From: Variovorax sp. OV700
GTDB taxonomy: Bacteria > Pseudomonadota > Gammaproteobacteria > Burkholderiales > Burkholderiaceae_C
NCBI RefSeq assembly: GCF_900099805.1
Contig: NZ_FNDR01000009.1
Coordinates: forward strand, 186,001-250,000
DNA: 64,000 nucleotides
Direction: 5' to 3'
Shown here one piece after another: positions 43,886-53,086 of the stretch (its first letter is position 1; each line of letters opens with the position of its first letter). Below the pieces are notes generated by a model that was not told where the DNA came from, made no database searches, and saw nothing but the letters and a program-made list of their open reading frames with translations. The translations under genes and the position numbers were made by a program.

Positions 43886-44791
43886 ATGACCACCGTCCAC
43901 ACCTCCTCCATCCAGAGCCTGCCCCTGCTTGCGCGCGGCAAGGTGCGCGACAACTACGCCGTCGGAGAGGACCGCATCCTGATGGTCGCGAGCGACCGGC
44001 TCAGCGCCTTCGACGTGATCATGGGCGAGCCGATCCCGGGCAAGGGCGAAATCCTGACGCAAATGGCGCTGTGGTGGTTCGACCGCCTGGGCCAGCTGTG
44101 CCCCAACCATCTGACCGGCGACGCGCCCGAAAGCGCGGTCACGCCCGAAGAGGTGCCGCAGGTCACGGGCCGCTCGATGCTGGTCAAGCGCCTGACGCCG
44201 ATCCCGGTCGAGGCGGTGGTGCGCGGCTATCTGGCCGGTAGCGGCTGGAAGGAATACCAGGAAAGCCGCTCGGTCTGCGGCGTGCCGCTGCCCGAAGGGC
44301 TCACCAACGCCAGCAAGCTGCCGCGCCCGATTTTCACGCCCGCCGCCAAGGCGGCTGCCGGCGAGCATGACGAGAACATCAGCTACGACCGCGTCGTCGA
44401 GATCGTCGGCCCCAAGCTGGCGCAGCAGATTCGCGAGACCAGCCTGGAGATCTACGAAACCGCCGCGCAAATCGCGCTGGCCAAGGGAATGATCATTGCC
44501 GACACCAAGTTCGAGTTCGGCCTGGACGAAGCCGGCACGCTGGTGCTGATGGACGAAGTGCTCACCCCCGACAGCTCGCGCTACTGGCCGGTCGAGGGCT
44601 ACCAGGCCGCGCTGTCCGCCGGCACCAATCCGCCGAGCTACGACAAGCAGTTCGTGCGCGACTGGCTCGAAGCCACCAAGATCAATGGCAAGCCCTGGGA
44701 CAAGACGCCGCCGGCGCCGCGCCTGCCGGCCGAAGTCATCGAGAAGACCGCGGCCAAGTACCGCGAAGCGCTGGAACGCCTCACCGGCTGA
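43886..44791 (+). CDS. purC: phosphoribosylaminoimidazole-succinocarboxamide synthase
   Basis: A 301-residue purine-pathway enzyme joining aspartate to CAIR. SAICAR-synthetase motifs: LLARGKVRDNYAVGEDRILMVASDRLSAFD-type N-terminus, VVRGYLAGSGWKEY, and LVLMDEVLTPDSSRYW near residue 230. The length is that of the long bacterial form. It lies between the fba terminator and a convergent META-domain gene, whose terminator follows directly after its stop. purE and purK are further right on the same strand, not contiguous. Confidence 0.96.
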   Translation: MTTVHTSSIQSLPLLARGKVRDNYAVGEDRILMVASDRLSAFDVIMGEPIPGKGEILTQMALWWFDRLGQLCPNHLTGDAPESAVTPEEVPQVTGRSMLVKRLTPIPVEAVVRGYLAGSGWKEYQESRSVCGVPLPEGLTNASKLPRPIFTPAAKAAAGEHDENISYDRVVEIVGPKLAQQIRETSLEIYETAAQIALAKGMIIADTKFEFGLDEAGTLVLMDEVLTPDSSRYWPVEGYQAALSAGTNPPSYDKQFVRDWLEATKINGKPWDKTPPAPRLPAEVIEKTAAKYREALERLTG

Positions 44792-44793
44792 CG

Positions 44794-44819
44794 AAAAAAA
44801 GGAGCGCGAAGAGCGCTCC
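44794..44819 (-). terminator. terminator for the convergent META-domain gene
   Basis: Read on the minus strand: GGAGCGC-TCTTC-GCGCTCC followed by seven Ts. On the plus strand the A-run precedes the stem, so it mainly serves the minus-strand gene ending at 44832. Confidence 0.8.
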
Positions 44820-44831
44820 CGGCGGCAGCCT

Positions 44832-45272
44832 TCAGTGCATCGCCGCGTTCAGCGTGGCCACGGTCCGGCCGCTCGCATCGAGCAGCGCGAGCTGCCCGGG
44901 CCCGGCGAGCCGGTAGCTCGCGGTGGTCTGAAGCGCCGAGATGAACTGCGCCTCATTGGCGCCGCGCACCGGGTCCGCGCAGGCCATGCGGGTCGATGCC
45001 AGCTGGCCGATGCGCAGCGTGATGCCGCTGCGCGTGAACGAACCCGAGACGCGGTTGCAGCCGCCCGATCCGCTGACGCGGCCGCTGCTGCGGTCGAACT
45101 GGATCTGCGCATCGCCGCCGGTCGCCACGGGTTCGCCGCCCAGTTGCGCGAGACGCCAGACCGGACCTTCGATCGGCTCGTCGAGGCTGATGCCGCTGCC
45201 GCAGGCGGACAGGGCGGCGGCCAGCAGTGCGGTCGCGAGGGCGGGGAGCGCGAGACGGGCGAGGGAGCGCAT
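44832..45272 (-). CDS. META-domain lipoprotein (HslJ-like)
   Basis: A 146-residue lipoprotein. Signal peptide and lipobox end at LSAC (Cys24). The mature part is a META/HslJ domain: WRLAQLGGEPV, a GCNRVSGSFTRSG motif near residue 75 and STRMACADP, both typical. The family's function is unclear; members are linked to heat shock or novobiocin resistance in E. coli. The ATG at 45272 begins the signal sequence, so the 15-residue upstream extension is rejected. Confidence 0.85.
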   Translation of the reverse strand: MRSLARLALPALATALLAAALSACGSGISLDEPIEGPVWRLAQLGGEPVATGGDAQIQFDRSSGRVSGSGGCNRVSGSFTRSGITLRIGQLASTRMACADPVRGANEAQFISALQTTASYRLAGPGQLALLDASGRTVATLNAAMH

Positions 45273-45420
45273 GGCCGATTTTTCCTTCTCAATTGCAACA
45301 AGTTGAATCGGCGCCATCGTATGCGACGCCGCCTGGGCTCGCCAAGACGGCGCCGCCCGCCACTATGGTGCGCACGACCTTGCACACGCTGACTGACGTC
45401 GACGGCGGATTGAAAGCAAC

Positions 45421-45449
45421 AAAAAAAAGCGACTCGGGAGTCGCTTTTT
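45421..45449 (-). terminator. bidirectional terminator downstream of the thioredoxin/TPR gene
   Basis: GCGACTC-GG-GAGTCGC with eight As on the left and five Ts on the right, so it can act in both directions. It serves the minus-strand thioredoxin gene ending at 45486. The 213-base gap 45273-45485 holds nothing else recognised. Confidence 0.85.
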
Positions 45450-45485
45450 GGGAACTGCGCATTCGGAGATGCGCAAATTCGTCGA

Positions 45486-46406
45486 TCAGCTCAGCACCAC
45501 GCTGCTGAGGCGCCGGCGGTAGGTGGCTACCACCGGATCGTCTGGCGGGATCTGCCCGTCGGCTACCTTGATCTTCGGCGGCTCGATCAGATCGAGGATC
45601 GCAATGTAGGTCTTGCGCGCGAGCTCTTCGTTCCAGCTCTTGTCGCGCATGAGGATTTCGAGCAGCTCGTCCATGGCATCGGTCCAACGCTGCGCATCCA
45701 TCAGCAGCTGCGCACGGCCAAAGCGGGCGTCGAAGTCGCGCTTGCTGGCGGCAATTTTGGCGTCGAAGTCGGCCAGCGTGGGCGCCGGGCCTGAAGGCGG
45801 CGCCGCAAAATCGATCGCATCCATCCAGCGCCGAAGCGAATCGAAGCGGCGCACCAGCGTGGTCTTGGCGATCACCGGTGCAAAGGCCACTTTGGCCTCG
45901 TCGATGCGGCCCATCTGAAGGAGCAGCTTGACGTAGTCGAAGCGGGCGTCGTCGTTGGCCGGATCGGTGGCCACGGCATGCTGCAGCCGCTCCAGCGCAC
46001 CTTCGGTGTCGCCCTCGGCCAGGGCGTCCTGGGCCGCGGCTCCTTCGGAAGCCGCCTCGGCTTCGTCGGCGCCGGGCACGTGCTTGTCGAGGAATTCACG
46101 GATTTTCTCAGCCGGAATGGCACCGACGAAGCCGTCGACCGGCTGGCCGTCCTTGAACATCACGCAAAACGGAATGCTGCGCACGCCGAACATTTCGGAC
46201 AGCTGCGACGAAATCTGCGGCACCTTGTCGGCGTCGAGCTTGGCCAGCGTGAAACGGCCGGCGTACTCGGTTTCGAGCTTTTCGAGCACCGGGCCGAGCT
46301 GTTTGCAGGGTCCGCACCACTCGGCCCAGATGTCGAGCAGCACCGGCGTGGCGACCGAACCTTCGATCAGTTCGGCCTGAAAATTTTCGAGAGTGATGTC
46401 GATCAT
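45486..46406 (-). CDS. thioredoxin-TPR fusion, CnoX/YbbN-like
   Basis: A 306-residue cytoplasmic protein. The thioredoxin domain (1-110) keeps the active site WCGPC (C31, C34) and the cis-Pro in RSIPFCVMF. It is followed by a tetratricopeptide-like helical region (about 125-295). CnoX/YbbN proteins protect chaperone clients under oxidative stress; E. coli YbbN lacks one Cys, but this one has both, so it may be redox-active. The ATG at 46406 begins MIDITLEN. It is divergent from purE, 36 bases apart. Confidence 0.9.
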   Translation of the reverse strand: MIDITLENFQAELIEGSVATPVLLDIWAEWCGPCKQLGPVLEKLETEYAGRFTLAKLDADKVPQISSQLSEMFGVRSIPFCVMFKDGQPVDGFVGAIPAEKIREFLDKHVPGADEAEAASEGAAAQDALAEGDTEGALERLQHAVATDPANDDARFDYVKLLLQMGRIDEAKVAFAPVIAKTTLVRRFDSLRRWMDAIDFAAPPSGPAPTLADFDAKIAASKRDFDARFGRAQLLMDAQRWTDAMDELLEILMRDKSWNEELARKTYIAILDLIEPPKIKVADGQIPPDDPVVATYRRRLSSVVLS

Positions 46407-46442
46407 CGGAACCAGCTGGGGGTGAAACGTAAAATTGAAACC

Positions 46443-46988
46443 ATGAACGAAACCATTCAGGTCGGTGTAGTGATGGGCTCGAACTCCGATTGGGAGACGA
46501 TGCGCAACGCGGTCGAGATTCTCCAGCAATTCGGGATCCAGCACGAAGCGAAGGTGGTCTCGGCCCACCGCATGCCCGATGCGCTCTTCGCGTACGCCGA
46601 AAGTGCCGCCGGGCGCGGGCTCGCCGCCATCATCGCGGGCGCGGGCGGCGCGGCTCACCTGCCGGGCATGCTGGCCTCCAAAACCACGGTGCCGGTGCTC
46701 GGCGTGCCGGTGGCCAGCCGTCACTTGCAGGGTGTCGATTCGCTCTACAGCATCGTGCAGATGCCCAAGGGCGTGCCGGTGGCCACCTTTGCCATCGGCA
46801 ATGCGGGCGCTGCCAACGCGGCGCTGTTCGCGGTGTCGATGCTGGCGGTGAACGACCCGGCGCTGCGCGCCAGGCTCGATGCCTTCCGCGCCGCGCAGAC
46901 GGCCGCGGCCGAAGCCATGGCGCTGCCGCCGCCGGTGGACGGCGCCGCCGTATCCCCCTTTTCGCCCCAGGGCGGAGGTGCGCTATGA
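46443..46988 (+). CDS. purE: 5-(carboxyamino)imidazole ribonucleotide mutase
   Basis: A 181-residue purine enzyme converting N5-CAIR to CAIR. The active-site MGSNSDWETM (near 11-20), SAHRMPD and IIAGAGGAAHLPGM motifs are present, with a short extra C-terminal tail of Pro and Gly. It pairs with PurK, whose start overlaps its stop (ATGA). Class I PurE fits the presence of PurK. Confidence 0.96.
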   Translation: MNETIQVGVVMGSNSDWETMRNAVEILQQFGIQHEAKVVSAHRMPDALFAYAESAAGRGLAAIIAGAGGAAHLPGMLASKTTVPVLGVPVASRHLQGVDSLYSIVQMPKGVPVATFAIGNAGAANAALFAVSMLAVNDPALRARLDAFRAAQTAAAEAMALPPPVDGAAVSPFSPQGGGAL

Positions 46989-48175
46989 CCAACAACGGCC
47001 TGCCCATTCTTCCGGGCGCCACGCTCGGCGTGCTTGGTGGCGGCCAGCTGGGCCGCATGTTTGCCCATGCCGCCCAGCGCATGGGCTATTTCACGGCCGT
47101 GCTCGACCCCGATTCCGACAGCCCGGCCGGCCGCGTGAGCCATCACCACATCCACACCGACTACGCCGACGTCGACGGCCTGGCGCGGCTCGCAGGCCTG
47201 GCCGATGCGGTCACGACCGAGTTCGAGAACGTGCCGGCCCCCTCGCTGGACAAGCTGTCGGCCGCCCGGCCCGTGTCGCCCGATGCCGCCGCCATTGCCA
47301 TCGCGCAGGACCGCATCGCCGAAAAGGCCCATTTCACGCGCTGCGGCGTGGCCTGCGCACCGTACGCGGTCATCGAGACCGCGGCCCAGCTCGCGGCCGG
47401 TGAAGACGGGCTGATGCCCGGCATTCTCAAGACCGCGCGCCTCGGCTACGACGGCAAGGGGCAGCAGCGTGTGACCACGCGTGCCGAGCTGGTCGACGCC
47501 TGGCAGGCCGCGCACTGCGTGCCCTGCGTGCTCGAGAAGATGCTGCCGCTGGAGTTCGAATGCTCGGTCATCGTCGCGCGCGGCCGCGACGGGCAGATCG
47601 TGTACTTTCCGCCCCAGCGCAACCTGCACCGCGACGGCATCCTGGCCGTGACCGAGGTGCATGCGCAGAACATGCCCAAGACCGTGGCGCAGGCGGCCAT
47701 CAATTCCGCCAAGAGCATCGCCACCGGGCTCAACTATGTCGGCGTGCTGTGCGTCGAATTCTTCGTGCTGACCGACGGCTCGCTGGTGGTGAACGAAATG
47801 GCCCCGCGGCCGCACAACAGCGGCCACTACACCATGGAAGCCTGCGACGTGTCGCAGTTCGAGCTGCAGGTGCGCACGCTCGCGGGTCTGCCGCTGGCCC
47901 AGCCGCGCCAGCACAGCCCGGCGATCATGCTGAACCTGCTCGGCGACCTGTGGTTCACCGCGGGCGGCAGCAAGCCGGCCTCACCGCGCTGGAGCGACGT
48001 GCTCGCGTTGCCGGGCGTGCACCTGCACCTGTACGGCAAGATCGAACCGCGTCGCGGCCGCAAGATGGGCCACCTGACCCTCACCGGCGCCACGCTGGAA
48101 AGCGTGCGAGCCGCGGCTTCCCAGGCCGCCACGCTGCTCGGCCTGCCGCCCCTTACGGCGGCCGATTTCGCATGA
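46985..48175 (+). CDS. purK: 5-(carboxyamino)imidazole ribonucleotide synthase
   Basis: A 396-residue ATP-grasp enzyme carboxylating AIR with bicarbonate. The N-terminal GVLGGGQLGRMFAHAAQRMG, the TTEFENVP segment, the ATP-grasp LKTARLGYDGKGQ block and NEMAPRPHNSGHYTMEAC are clear. Start ATG overlaps purE (ATGA). The Sua5 gene begins four bases inside its 3' end, so the three genes form one operon. Confidence 0.96.
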   Translation: MTNNGLPILPGATLGVLGGGQLGRMFAHAAQRMGYFTAVLDPDSDSPAGRVSHHHIHTDYADVDGLARLAGLADAVTTEFENVPAPSLDKLSAARPVSPDAAAIAIAQDRIAEKAHFTRCGVACAPYAVIETAAQLAAGEDGLMPGILKTARLGYDGKGQQRVTTRAELVDAWQAAHCVPCVLEKMLPLEFECSVIVARGRDGQIVYFPPQRNLHRDGILAVTEVHAQNMPKTVAQAAINSAKSIATGLNYVGVLCVEFFVLTDGSLVVNEMAPRPHNSGHYTMEACDVSQFELQVRTLAGLPLAQPRQHSPAIMLNLLGDLWFTAGGSKPASPRWSDVLALPGVHLHLYGKIEPRRGRKMGHLTLTGATLESVRAAASQAATLLGLPPLTAADFA

Positions 48176-49173
48176 TCCTCGACGGGCAGGATCCCCACGC
48201 CATTGCCGAAGCCGTTCGCGTGCTGCGCGCGGGCGGGCTGGTCGCGTTTCCGACCGAAACCGTCTACGGGCTGGGCGCCGATGCCACCAGCGACATGGCG
48301 GTGGGCGGAATCTTCAAGGCCAAGGGCCGGCCGGCCGACCATCCGCTGATCGTCCACGTGGCGGCCGGCATCAAGGGCACCGAGTCGTTGTCGCGCTTTG
48401 CGCAGCCGCTGCCGCCCTTCGCGCAGAAGCTGGTGCAGGCCTTCTGGCCCGGTCCCCTGACGCTGATCGTCACGCGCCAGCCTGGCGTGGCTGGCGCGGC
48501 GGCCGGCGGGCAGGACACCATCGGCCTGCGCTGCCCTTCGCATCCGGTGGCACAGGCGCTGCTCGAGGCCTGCGCCGAGCAGGGCGTGCCGGGCCTCGCC
48601 GGGCCGAGCGCCAACCGCTTCGGCCGCGTCAGCCCGACCACCGCGCAGCACGTGGTCGACGAATTTGGCGACTCATTGCCGGTGATCGACGGCGGCGCCT
48701 GCGAGGTGGGCATCGAATCGACCATCGTCGACTGCAGCCGCGGCGCGCCGGTGCTGCTGCGCCCGGGCCTGATCACGCGTGCGCAGATCGAGGCCGCCCT
48801 CGGCGAGCGCCTCAGCAACCGCGAGGTGCTCGAAACGCCCGACCCGCGCGCCCCGGGCACTCTGGAGGCGCACTACGCGCCCAACGCCAAGCTGCGGTTG
48901 ATGGACGCCAAGGCGATCCAGACCGCGCTCGACGTGCTCGGCGCGGGTGCCGCCAACATCGCGGTGTGGTCGCGCGCCGAGCTACGCAGCCCATCGCAGC
49001 GCGTGCTGCAGCGGCGCATGCCTGACGATGCAGTGGCCAGCGCGCACCAGCTGTTTGCGGTATTGCGCCAGTTCGACGCAGAGGGCGTCAAGCTGATCTG
49101 GGTCGAGACCCCGCCCGACACGCCCGAATGGGAAGGCGTACGCGACCGCCTCCAGCGCGCGTCCCTGAGCTAA
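48172..49173 (+). CDS. L-threonylcarbamoyladenylate synthase (long Sua5 form)
   Basis: A 333-residue enzyme making threonylcarbamoyl-AMP for the t6A modification of tRNA. The YrdC domain (1-200) has AFPTETVYGLGADA, KAKGRPADHPLIVH and SANRFGRVSPTTAQHV. A C-terminal Sua5 domain (about 215-330) makes it the long form. TsaB, which works in the same pathway, is encoded at 54960. The start overlaps the purK stop. The 98-bp hairpin element begins one base after its stop. Confidence 0.94.
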   Translation: MILDGQDPHAIAEAVRVLRAGGLVAFPTETVYGLGADATSDMAVGGIFKAKGRPADHPLIVHVAAGIKGTESLSRFAQPLPPFAQKLVQAFWPGPLTLIVTRQPGVAGAAAGGQDTIGLRCPSHPVAQALLEACAEQGVPGLAGPSANRFGRVSPTTAQHVVDEFGDSLPVIDGGACEVGIESTIVDCSRGAPVLLRPGLITRAQIEAALGERLSNREVLETPDPRAPGTLEAHYAPNAKLRLMDAKAIQTALDVLGAGAANIAVWSRAELRSPSQRVLQRRMPDDAVASAHQLFAVLRQFDAEGVKLIWVETPPDTPEWEGVRDRLQRASLS

Positions 49174-49271
49174 CCCCCAGTCTTCGCGCACTTCGTGTCG
49201 CTTCGCCAACCCCCTTGCAGGGGGCAATGCCAGTGGCCCGGCAGAGCCGGTTCCACGGCATTTATGGAAGG
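49174..49271. repeat. 98-bp dispersed hairpin element, copy A
   Basis: It begins directly after the Sua5 stop. Stems: CCCCCT-TGC-AGGGGG (49210-49224); an outer stem ATGCC/GGCAT (49227-49231, 49257-49261), continued after one unpaired base by GTGG/CCAC (49233-49236, 49253-49256); and an inner CCGGC/GCCGG. The first 30 bases match copy B at 59677-59774 almost exactly. Where they differ in the outer stem the changes compensate. It lies between two convergent genes. Confidence 0.85.
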
Positions 49272-49280
49272 GAGCCCCTT

Positions 49281-50870
49281 TTAACCGCCCGCGGCCAGCA
49301 CGCCCTGGAAGAAACCTCGGGCCGAGGCCAGGCAGAACGGCGGCGCGAGCGTGCCGTGGTAGGCCAGGGTGACGGCCTGCCGCTTGTCGGCGTCGCTGCC
49401 GGGGGTGTTCTGCGCCAAGGTGCTCTTGGCCTGCGCGAAGCCGGCGCGCGCGGTGGAGTAGGCGTCGGTGGTGGCCGTGTCTTCCAGGTCGATCACCGTC
49501 AGCGCGGCGGCGGGCATGCCGCGGGCACGAAAGTAGCCGGCCGTGGCGCGGGTGCTCAGGAAGTTCACGGTCGGGTCGTTGGCCCCGCCGCACATCAGCA
49601 CCGGCCGGGCCGGCAGCCAGTTGCGCAGATCGTTGGCGCGCGCCGCCCTGCGGAAGCCCACGGCCGGCCTGCAGTCCAGCGGCGAGGTCGTGCTGAGCGA
49701 GCCAGCCGTGGCGGGCAGCGCATTGCCGGGGCAGGGATTTGCCAGGACGTCGCCGGCGGCCTGCGTCAGGTAGGTCTGGCGGATCAGGTGGTTGGCGCCA
49801 TAGAAGATCGACAGCTCCGGGCTCACCGGTCCCGGCGTTGCGCCGGCGGGAAACAGCGCAAGCTGCGGCAGCTTGCCATTGGCATACAGGGTGGTGAGGG
49901 GCGTCAGGCTCGGCAGCAGGGTGTCGATGCCGGTGGCGTACTGCGCTTCGTAGATGTCGGCGGTGTTGCCGTACACGTCGCCGAACTGCTGCTGCCAGCT
50001 GGCCGAGAGCAGCGGCACGAAGAGCGTGCTGCCGAGCGCCGGCCAGCCCAGGAAGGTGTAGTCCGCCAGCAGGCCGATGGCCGACGGAGCCGAGAGCGGC
50101 GCCGACGCCGTCACCGCCTTGCCCGTGGCCTGCATCTCGCGGTGCGCCGCCATCGCGACGTAGCCGCCCTGCGAATAGCCGGTGATCAGCAGCGAGCCAG
50201 CGTCCGCCGCATCGATGCCCGAAAAAGTCTTGCGCGCCGCCGTGAGCGCATCGACCATGTCCTTGCCCTGCTGGTCGCCATTGAGATACGGGTGATAGGG
50301 CAGCGTCGATTTGTCGTAGCCCGCATAGTTGGGTGCCACCACGATGTAGCCTTGCGCCGCGAACATCGCGGCGATGGTCAGGCCTTCGCCTGCGGCCGGC
50401 TGGGTCGAGTCGGTCCACTTGGCGAGGTTGTAGTTGCGGGCGGCAGTGGTGCCGTGCGCATACAGCACCACCGGACGCGCGCCATTGCAGGCCACGTCGG
50501 CCCCTGACGGCAGCATGATCGCGGCCGTCGCGTTGGTGGCCTCGCCCTTGCCACCCACCGTGCGGTACTCGAGATAGCGCACCTCCACCCCGCACTTGGG
50601 CGTGCCGGCCACCTGCAGCAAGGCCTTGCCTTGGTCGCTGGCCTGCAGGTTGGTCCTGAATTGGTCGGCCGTCAGCTTTGCGGTCTGCTCGGGCGGATCG
50701 GTGACGACCGATCCGCGGCCGGTGTCGCCGACCGGCGGCGGAAACCCCACGCCGATGCCGCCACCCCCTCCACCGCCACCGCCACCGCAGGCGGCCAGCA
50801 GCAAGGTGACGCCGGCGAGCGCCGAAAGCCGATACAGCGGAGACGAAAGTTGTCTTTGGGGCTGGTTCAA
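49281..50870 (-). CDS. secreted lipoprotein of the alpha/beta hydrolase (lipase-like) family
   Basis: A 529-residue protein. Signal peptide and lipobox end at LLAAC (Cys28), followed by ten Gly (29-38), a flexible tether common in outer-membrane lipoproteins. The hydrolase fold has VVLYAHGTTA (oxyanion loop) near 135 and the nucleophile elbow GYSQGGY with S233. A second catalytic region GGANDPTVNF near 430 probably carries the acid. It looks like a secreted lipase or esterase anchored outside the cell. Substrate unknown. Start ATG as given; the polyglycine tract could vary in length. Confidence 0.82.
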   Translation of the reverse strand: MNQPQRQLSSPLYRLSALAGVTLLLAACGGGGGGGGGGIGVGFPPPVGDTGRGSVVTDPPEQTAKLTADQFRTNLQASDQGKALLQVAGTPKCGVEVRYLEYRTVGGKGEATNATAAIMLPSGADVACNGARPVVLYAHGTTAARNYNLAKWTDSTQPAAGEGLTIAAMFAAQGYIVVAPNYAGYDKSTLPYHPYLNGDQQGKDMVDALTAARKTFSGIDAADAGSLLITGYSQGGYVAMAAHREMQATGKAVTASAPLSAPSAIGLLADYTFLGWPALGSTLFVPLLSASWQQQFGDVYGNTADIYEAQYATGIDTLLPSLTPLTTLYANGKLPQLALFPAGATPGPVSPELSIFYGANHLIRQTYLTQAAGDVLANPCPGNALPATAGSLSTTSPLDCRPAVGFRRAARANDLRNWLPARPVLMCGGANDPTVNFLSTRATAGYFRARGMPAAALTVIDLEDTATTDAYSTARAGFAQAKSTLAQNTPGSDADKRQAVTLAYHGTLAPPFCLASARGFFQGVLAAGG

Positions 50871-51010
50871 GGCGTGCCTCTTGATGTTTTGTCAGTCGGA
50901 CCGAACGGGCGTCCGATTCTGTGCAGCGCCATGCCCGGGCGCAAGCGGCGCGTATACCTAGAGAAGTTTTCAGTACACGGCCGCCTCCGGATCGGCCGCC
51001 GGCCGGCGGC

Positions 51011-52441
51011 TCAGTTGTCCTGAGAAGCCCAGTCGACCAGCGCGTCGAACGCGGCGCGCGCAGCCCCCGCGTTCTCGCCGTTGGCAATGGCCACCAGCAC
51101 GTAGCGCCGGCCGCTCGCGCCGTGCACGTAGCCGGCCACGCCGGCCGAATCGCGCAGCGAGCCCGTCTTCAGGTGGGCCGCGCCGCCCGAGCGCAGCGCG
51201 CGCTTCCTGAGCGTGCCGTCCACGCCCGTGGCGGGCAGCGACGACACCAGTTCCGGCATCACCGGCGAGCGCCAGGCCACCTGCAGCATCTTGCCGAGCG
51301 CCGCCGCGCTGATGCGCTCCTCGCGCGACAGGCCCGAGCCGTTGTCGAACACCGGCGGCGCCTCGCCGGTGCCGATGCGGTCGCGCCACCACTGGCCCAG
51401 TGCGCTGCGCGAGGCCTCGAAGCTACCGCGGTTCTTCTGCGTGAGCCCGATCGTGAGGAACAGCTGCTGCGCCATCACGTTGTTGCTGTACTTGTTGATG
51501 TCGCGCACCACCTCCGCGAGCGGCGGCGATCCGAATTCGAAGGCCGGCCGGAGGCCCGCTGGCACCCGGCCTTCGCGCATCTGGCCGCCGACGCGGCCGC
51601 CCATCTCGGCCCACAGGCCGCCCATGGCGCGCAGGCCGTAGGTGCGCGGGTCGGCGTACGCCACGGCCCAGCTTTTTTCGCCGCAGGCGGCCGGAAGCGC
51701 ACCCGTGAATCGGATGCGGTTCGGATCGCTGAAGTCGGGCTTGATTGCCGCGCGCCAGTCGCCGCATTCGCCCGGCGCGAGCGCCACCGTGGGCTGCATC
51801 GACACGCTGGCCAGCGGCGGCTCGTAGCTCACGCGCGCCTGCTGGCTGCCGCGCTCGGGCGTGAAGATCATGTTGACCGACTTGAAGTTGACCAGCAACG
51901 CGTCGGGCGAGGCGTTGTAGGGCCGCAGCGGCTCGCCGTCGAAGGCGCCGGGGTCGTTCTCGATCGTGTTTTCGAAGGCGCTGCGGTCGAGCACGATGTC
52001 GCCGCTCACGGTGGTGATGCCCAGCCCCTGCACGCGCCGCAGCAGCAGCCACGCGCGTTCCAGCACCAGCTTGGGATCGCCCTGGCCCTTGATGTAGAGG
52101 TTGCCGTTGAGCACGCCGTTGCTCACCGTGCCGTCGATGTAGACCGGGGTGCTCCAGCTGTAGGCTGGGCCCAGCATGTCGAGTGCGGCATAAGTGGTGA
52201 CCAGCTTCATGATCGACGCGGGATTGACCTGCACCTGCGAGCGCCAGGCCAGCCGCGGCGGGCGCACGCCGTCGGCATCGGCCACCAGCATCGTCACCGA
52301 ATCGCGCGGCACCTTGGCGCGCGCGAGCGCGGCCTCTACTTCGGTCGGGAAAGCCTGCTGGGCAAAGGCACTCGAGGCGGCCCATGCGGTCAAGGACAGG
52401 GCGCAGGCAGTACGAAGGAAGGAGCGGCGAAGAAGAAGCAT
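51011..52441 (-). CDS. dacB: D-alanyl-D-alanine carboxypeptidase/endopeptidase (PBP4 type)
   Basis: A 476-residue periplasmic peptidoglycan hydrolase (peptidase S13). A signal peptide (1-28, ending AFAQ) is followed by the three catalytic motifs of penicillin-binding proteins: SIMK (S76-K79), SNN in KYSNNVMAQQL and KTG in AHLKTGSL. The large insert after the first motif is typical of class C. The ATG at 52441 is preferred to 52468 because it opens the signal peptide. It ends eight bases after the Nudix gene on the same strand. The 140 bases between it and the next gene to the left show nothing notable. Confidence 0.93.
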   Translation of the reverse strand: MLLLRRSFLRTACALSLTAWAASSAFAQQAFPTEVEAALARAKVPRDSVTMLVADADGVRPPRLAWRSQVQVNPASIMKLVTTYAALDMLGPAYSWSTPVYIDGTVSNGVLNGNLYIKGQGDPKLVLERAWLLLRRVQGLGITTVSGDIVLDRSAFENTIENDPGAFDGEPLRPYNASPDALLVNFKSVNMIFTPERGSQQARVSYEPPLASVSMQPTVALAPGECGDWRAAIKPDFSDPNRIRFTGALPAACGEKSWAVAYADPRTYGLRAMGGLWAEMGGRVGGQMREGRVPAGLRPAFEFGSPPLAEVVRDINKYSNNVMAQQLFLTIGLTQKNRGSFEASRSALGQWWRDRIGTGEAPPVFDNGSGLSREERISAAALGKMLQVAWRSPVMPELVSSLPATGVDGTLRKRALRSGGAAHLKTGSLRDSAGVAGYVHGASGRRYVLVAIANGENAGAARAAFDALVDWASQDN

Positions 52442-52448
52442 CGGCCGA

Positions 52449-53036
52449 TTATCTCGACGCGAAAACATGCAATTGCGCGTGATAGAGCAGCATCACGGTC
52501 TTGGCGTCAACGATGCGCCCGTCCGCCACCATGGCCAGCGCCTCGTCGATGCGCAGTTCGAGCACTTCGATATCTTCCCCTTCCGCAGCCAGGCCGCCGC
52601 CTTCGCCGATGCGCATCGAAGGCTCGTATTCGGCAATGAAGAAGTGCAGCTTCTCGGTGACCGAGCCCGGGCTCATGAAGGCTTCGAGGATCTTCTGCAC
52701 CGCGCCGAGCCGATAGCCCAGTTCTTCCTCCACCTCGGCGCGAATGCGCTCCTCGGGGGCGGCGTGGTCGAGCAAGCCGGCCGCCGCCTCGATCAGCAGG
52801 TCGCCATGCCCGTTGACGAAGGCGGGGTAGCGGAACTGCCTCGTCAGGAGCACCGTGCGCTGCGCCAGATTGTACGGAAGCAGCGTGGCGCCGTTGCCGC
52901 GGTCGTAGGTTTCCCGGTGCATGCGCTGCCACTGGCCGTCGTTGCGCCGCCAGTCGAAGGCGGTGGTCTTCAGCGTGTACCAGTTGTCGGAAAGCAGGGT
53001 GACTTCGTGCACCCGGACGCGGTCGTGAAGTGTCAT
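52449..53036 (-). CDS. Nudix hydrolase, NudK-like
   Basis: A 195-residue Nudix protein. The Nudix box lies near residues 90-112 (GLLDHAAPEERIRAEVEEELGY); the Arg of the usual REUXEE is replaced by Ala, as the equivalent is Lys in NudK. N-terminal WYTLKTTAFDWRRNDGQW is characteristic of the GDP-mannose/ADP-ribose pyrophosphatase group. Its substrate is likely a nucleoside-diphosphate sugar. It is divergent from the DeoR gene over 79 bases that carry a direct repeat. Confidence 0.85.
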   Translation of the reverse strand: MTLHDRVRVHEVTLLSDNWYTLKTTAFDWRRNDGQWQRMHRETYDRGNGATLLPYNLAQRTVLLTRQFRYPAFVNGHGDLLIEAAAGLLDHAAPEERIRAEVEEELGYRLGAVQKILEAFMSPGSVTEKLHFFIAEYEPSMRIGEGGGLAAEGEDIEVLELRIDEALAMVADGRIVDAKTVMLLYHAQLHVFASR

Positions 53037-53054
53037 GGCGCGCAGCTTATGTGT

Positions 53055-53086
53055 AAATTCGTGCAAAAACAAGAAAATTCGTGCAA
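53055..53086. promoter_or_regulatory. direct repeat AAATTCGTGCAA in the Nudix/DeoR gap
   Basis: AAATTCGTGCAA occurs at 53055-53066 and again at 53075-53086, a period of 20 bases, about two helical turns. DeoR-family proteins often bind direct repeats. It may control both divergent genes. Confidence 0.5.

Noticed and set aside
46965..46987. GGGCGGAGGTGCGCT before purK as a further copy of the 65-bp cassette
   Set aside because: It shares only the ribosome-site core; the hairpin, mini-ORF and length are absent.
50757..50786. Poly-Gly codon run in the lipase-like lipoprotein as a contingency (phase-variable) repeat
   Set aside because: The codons are mixed GGN units, and length changes in threes would keep the frame; no sign of an on/off switch.
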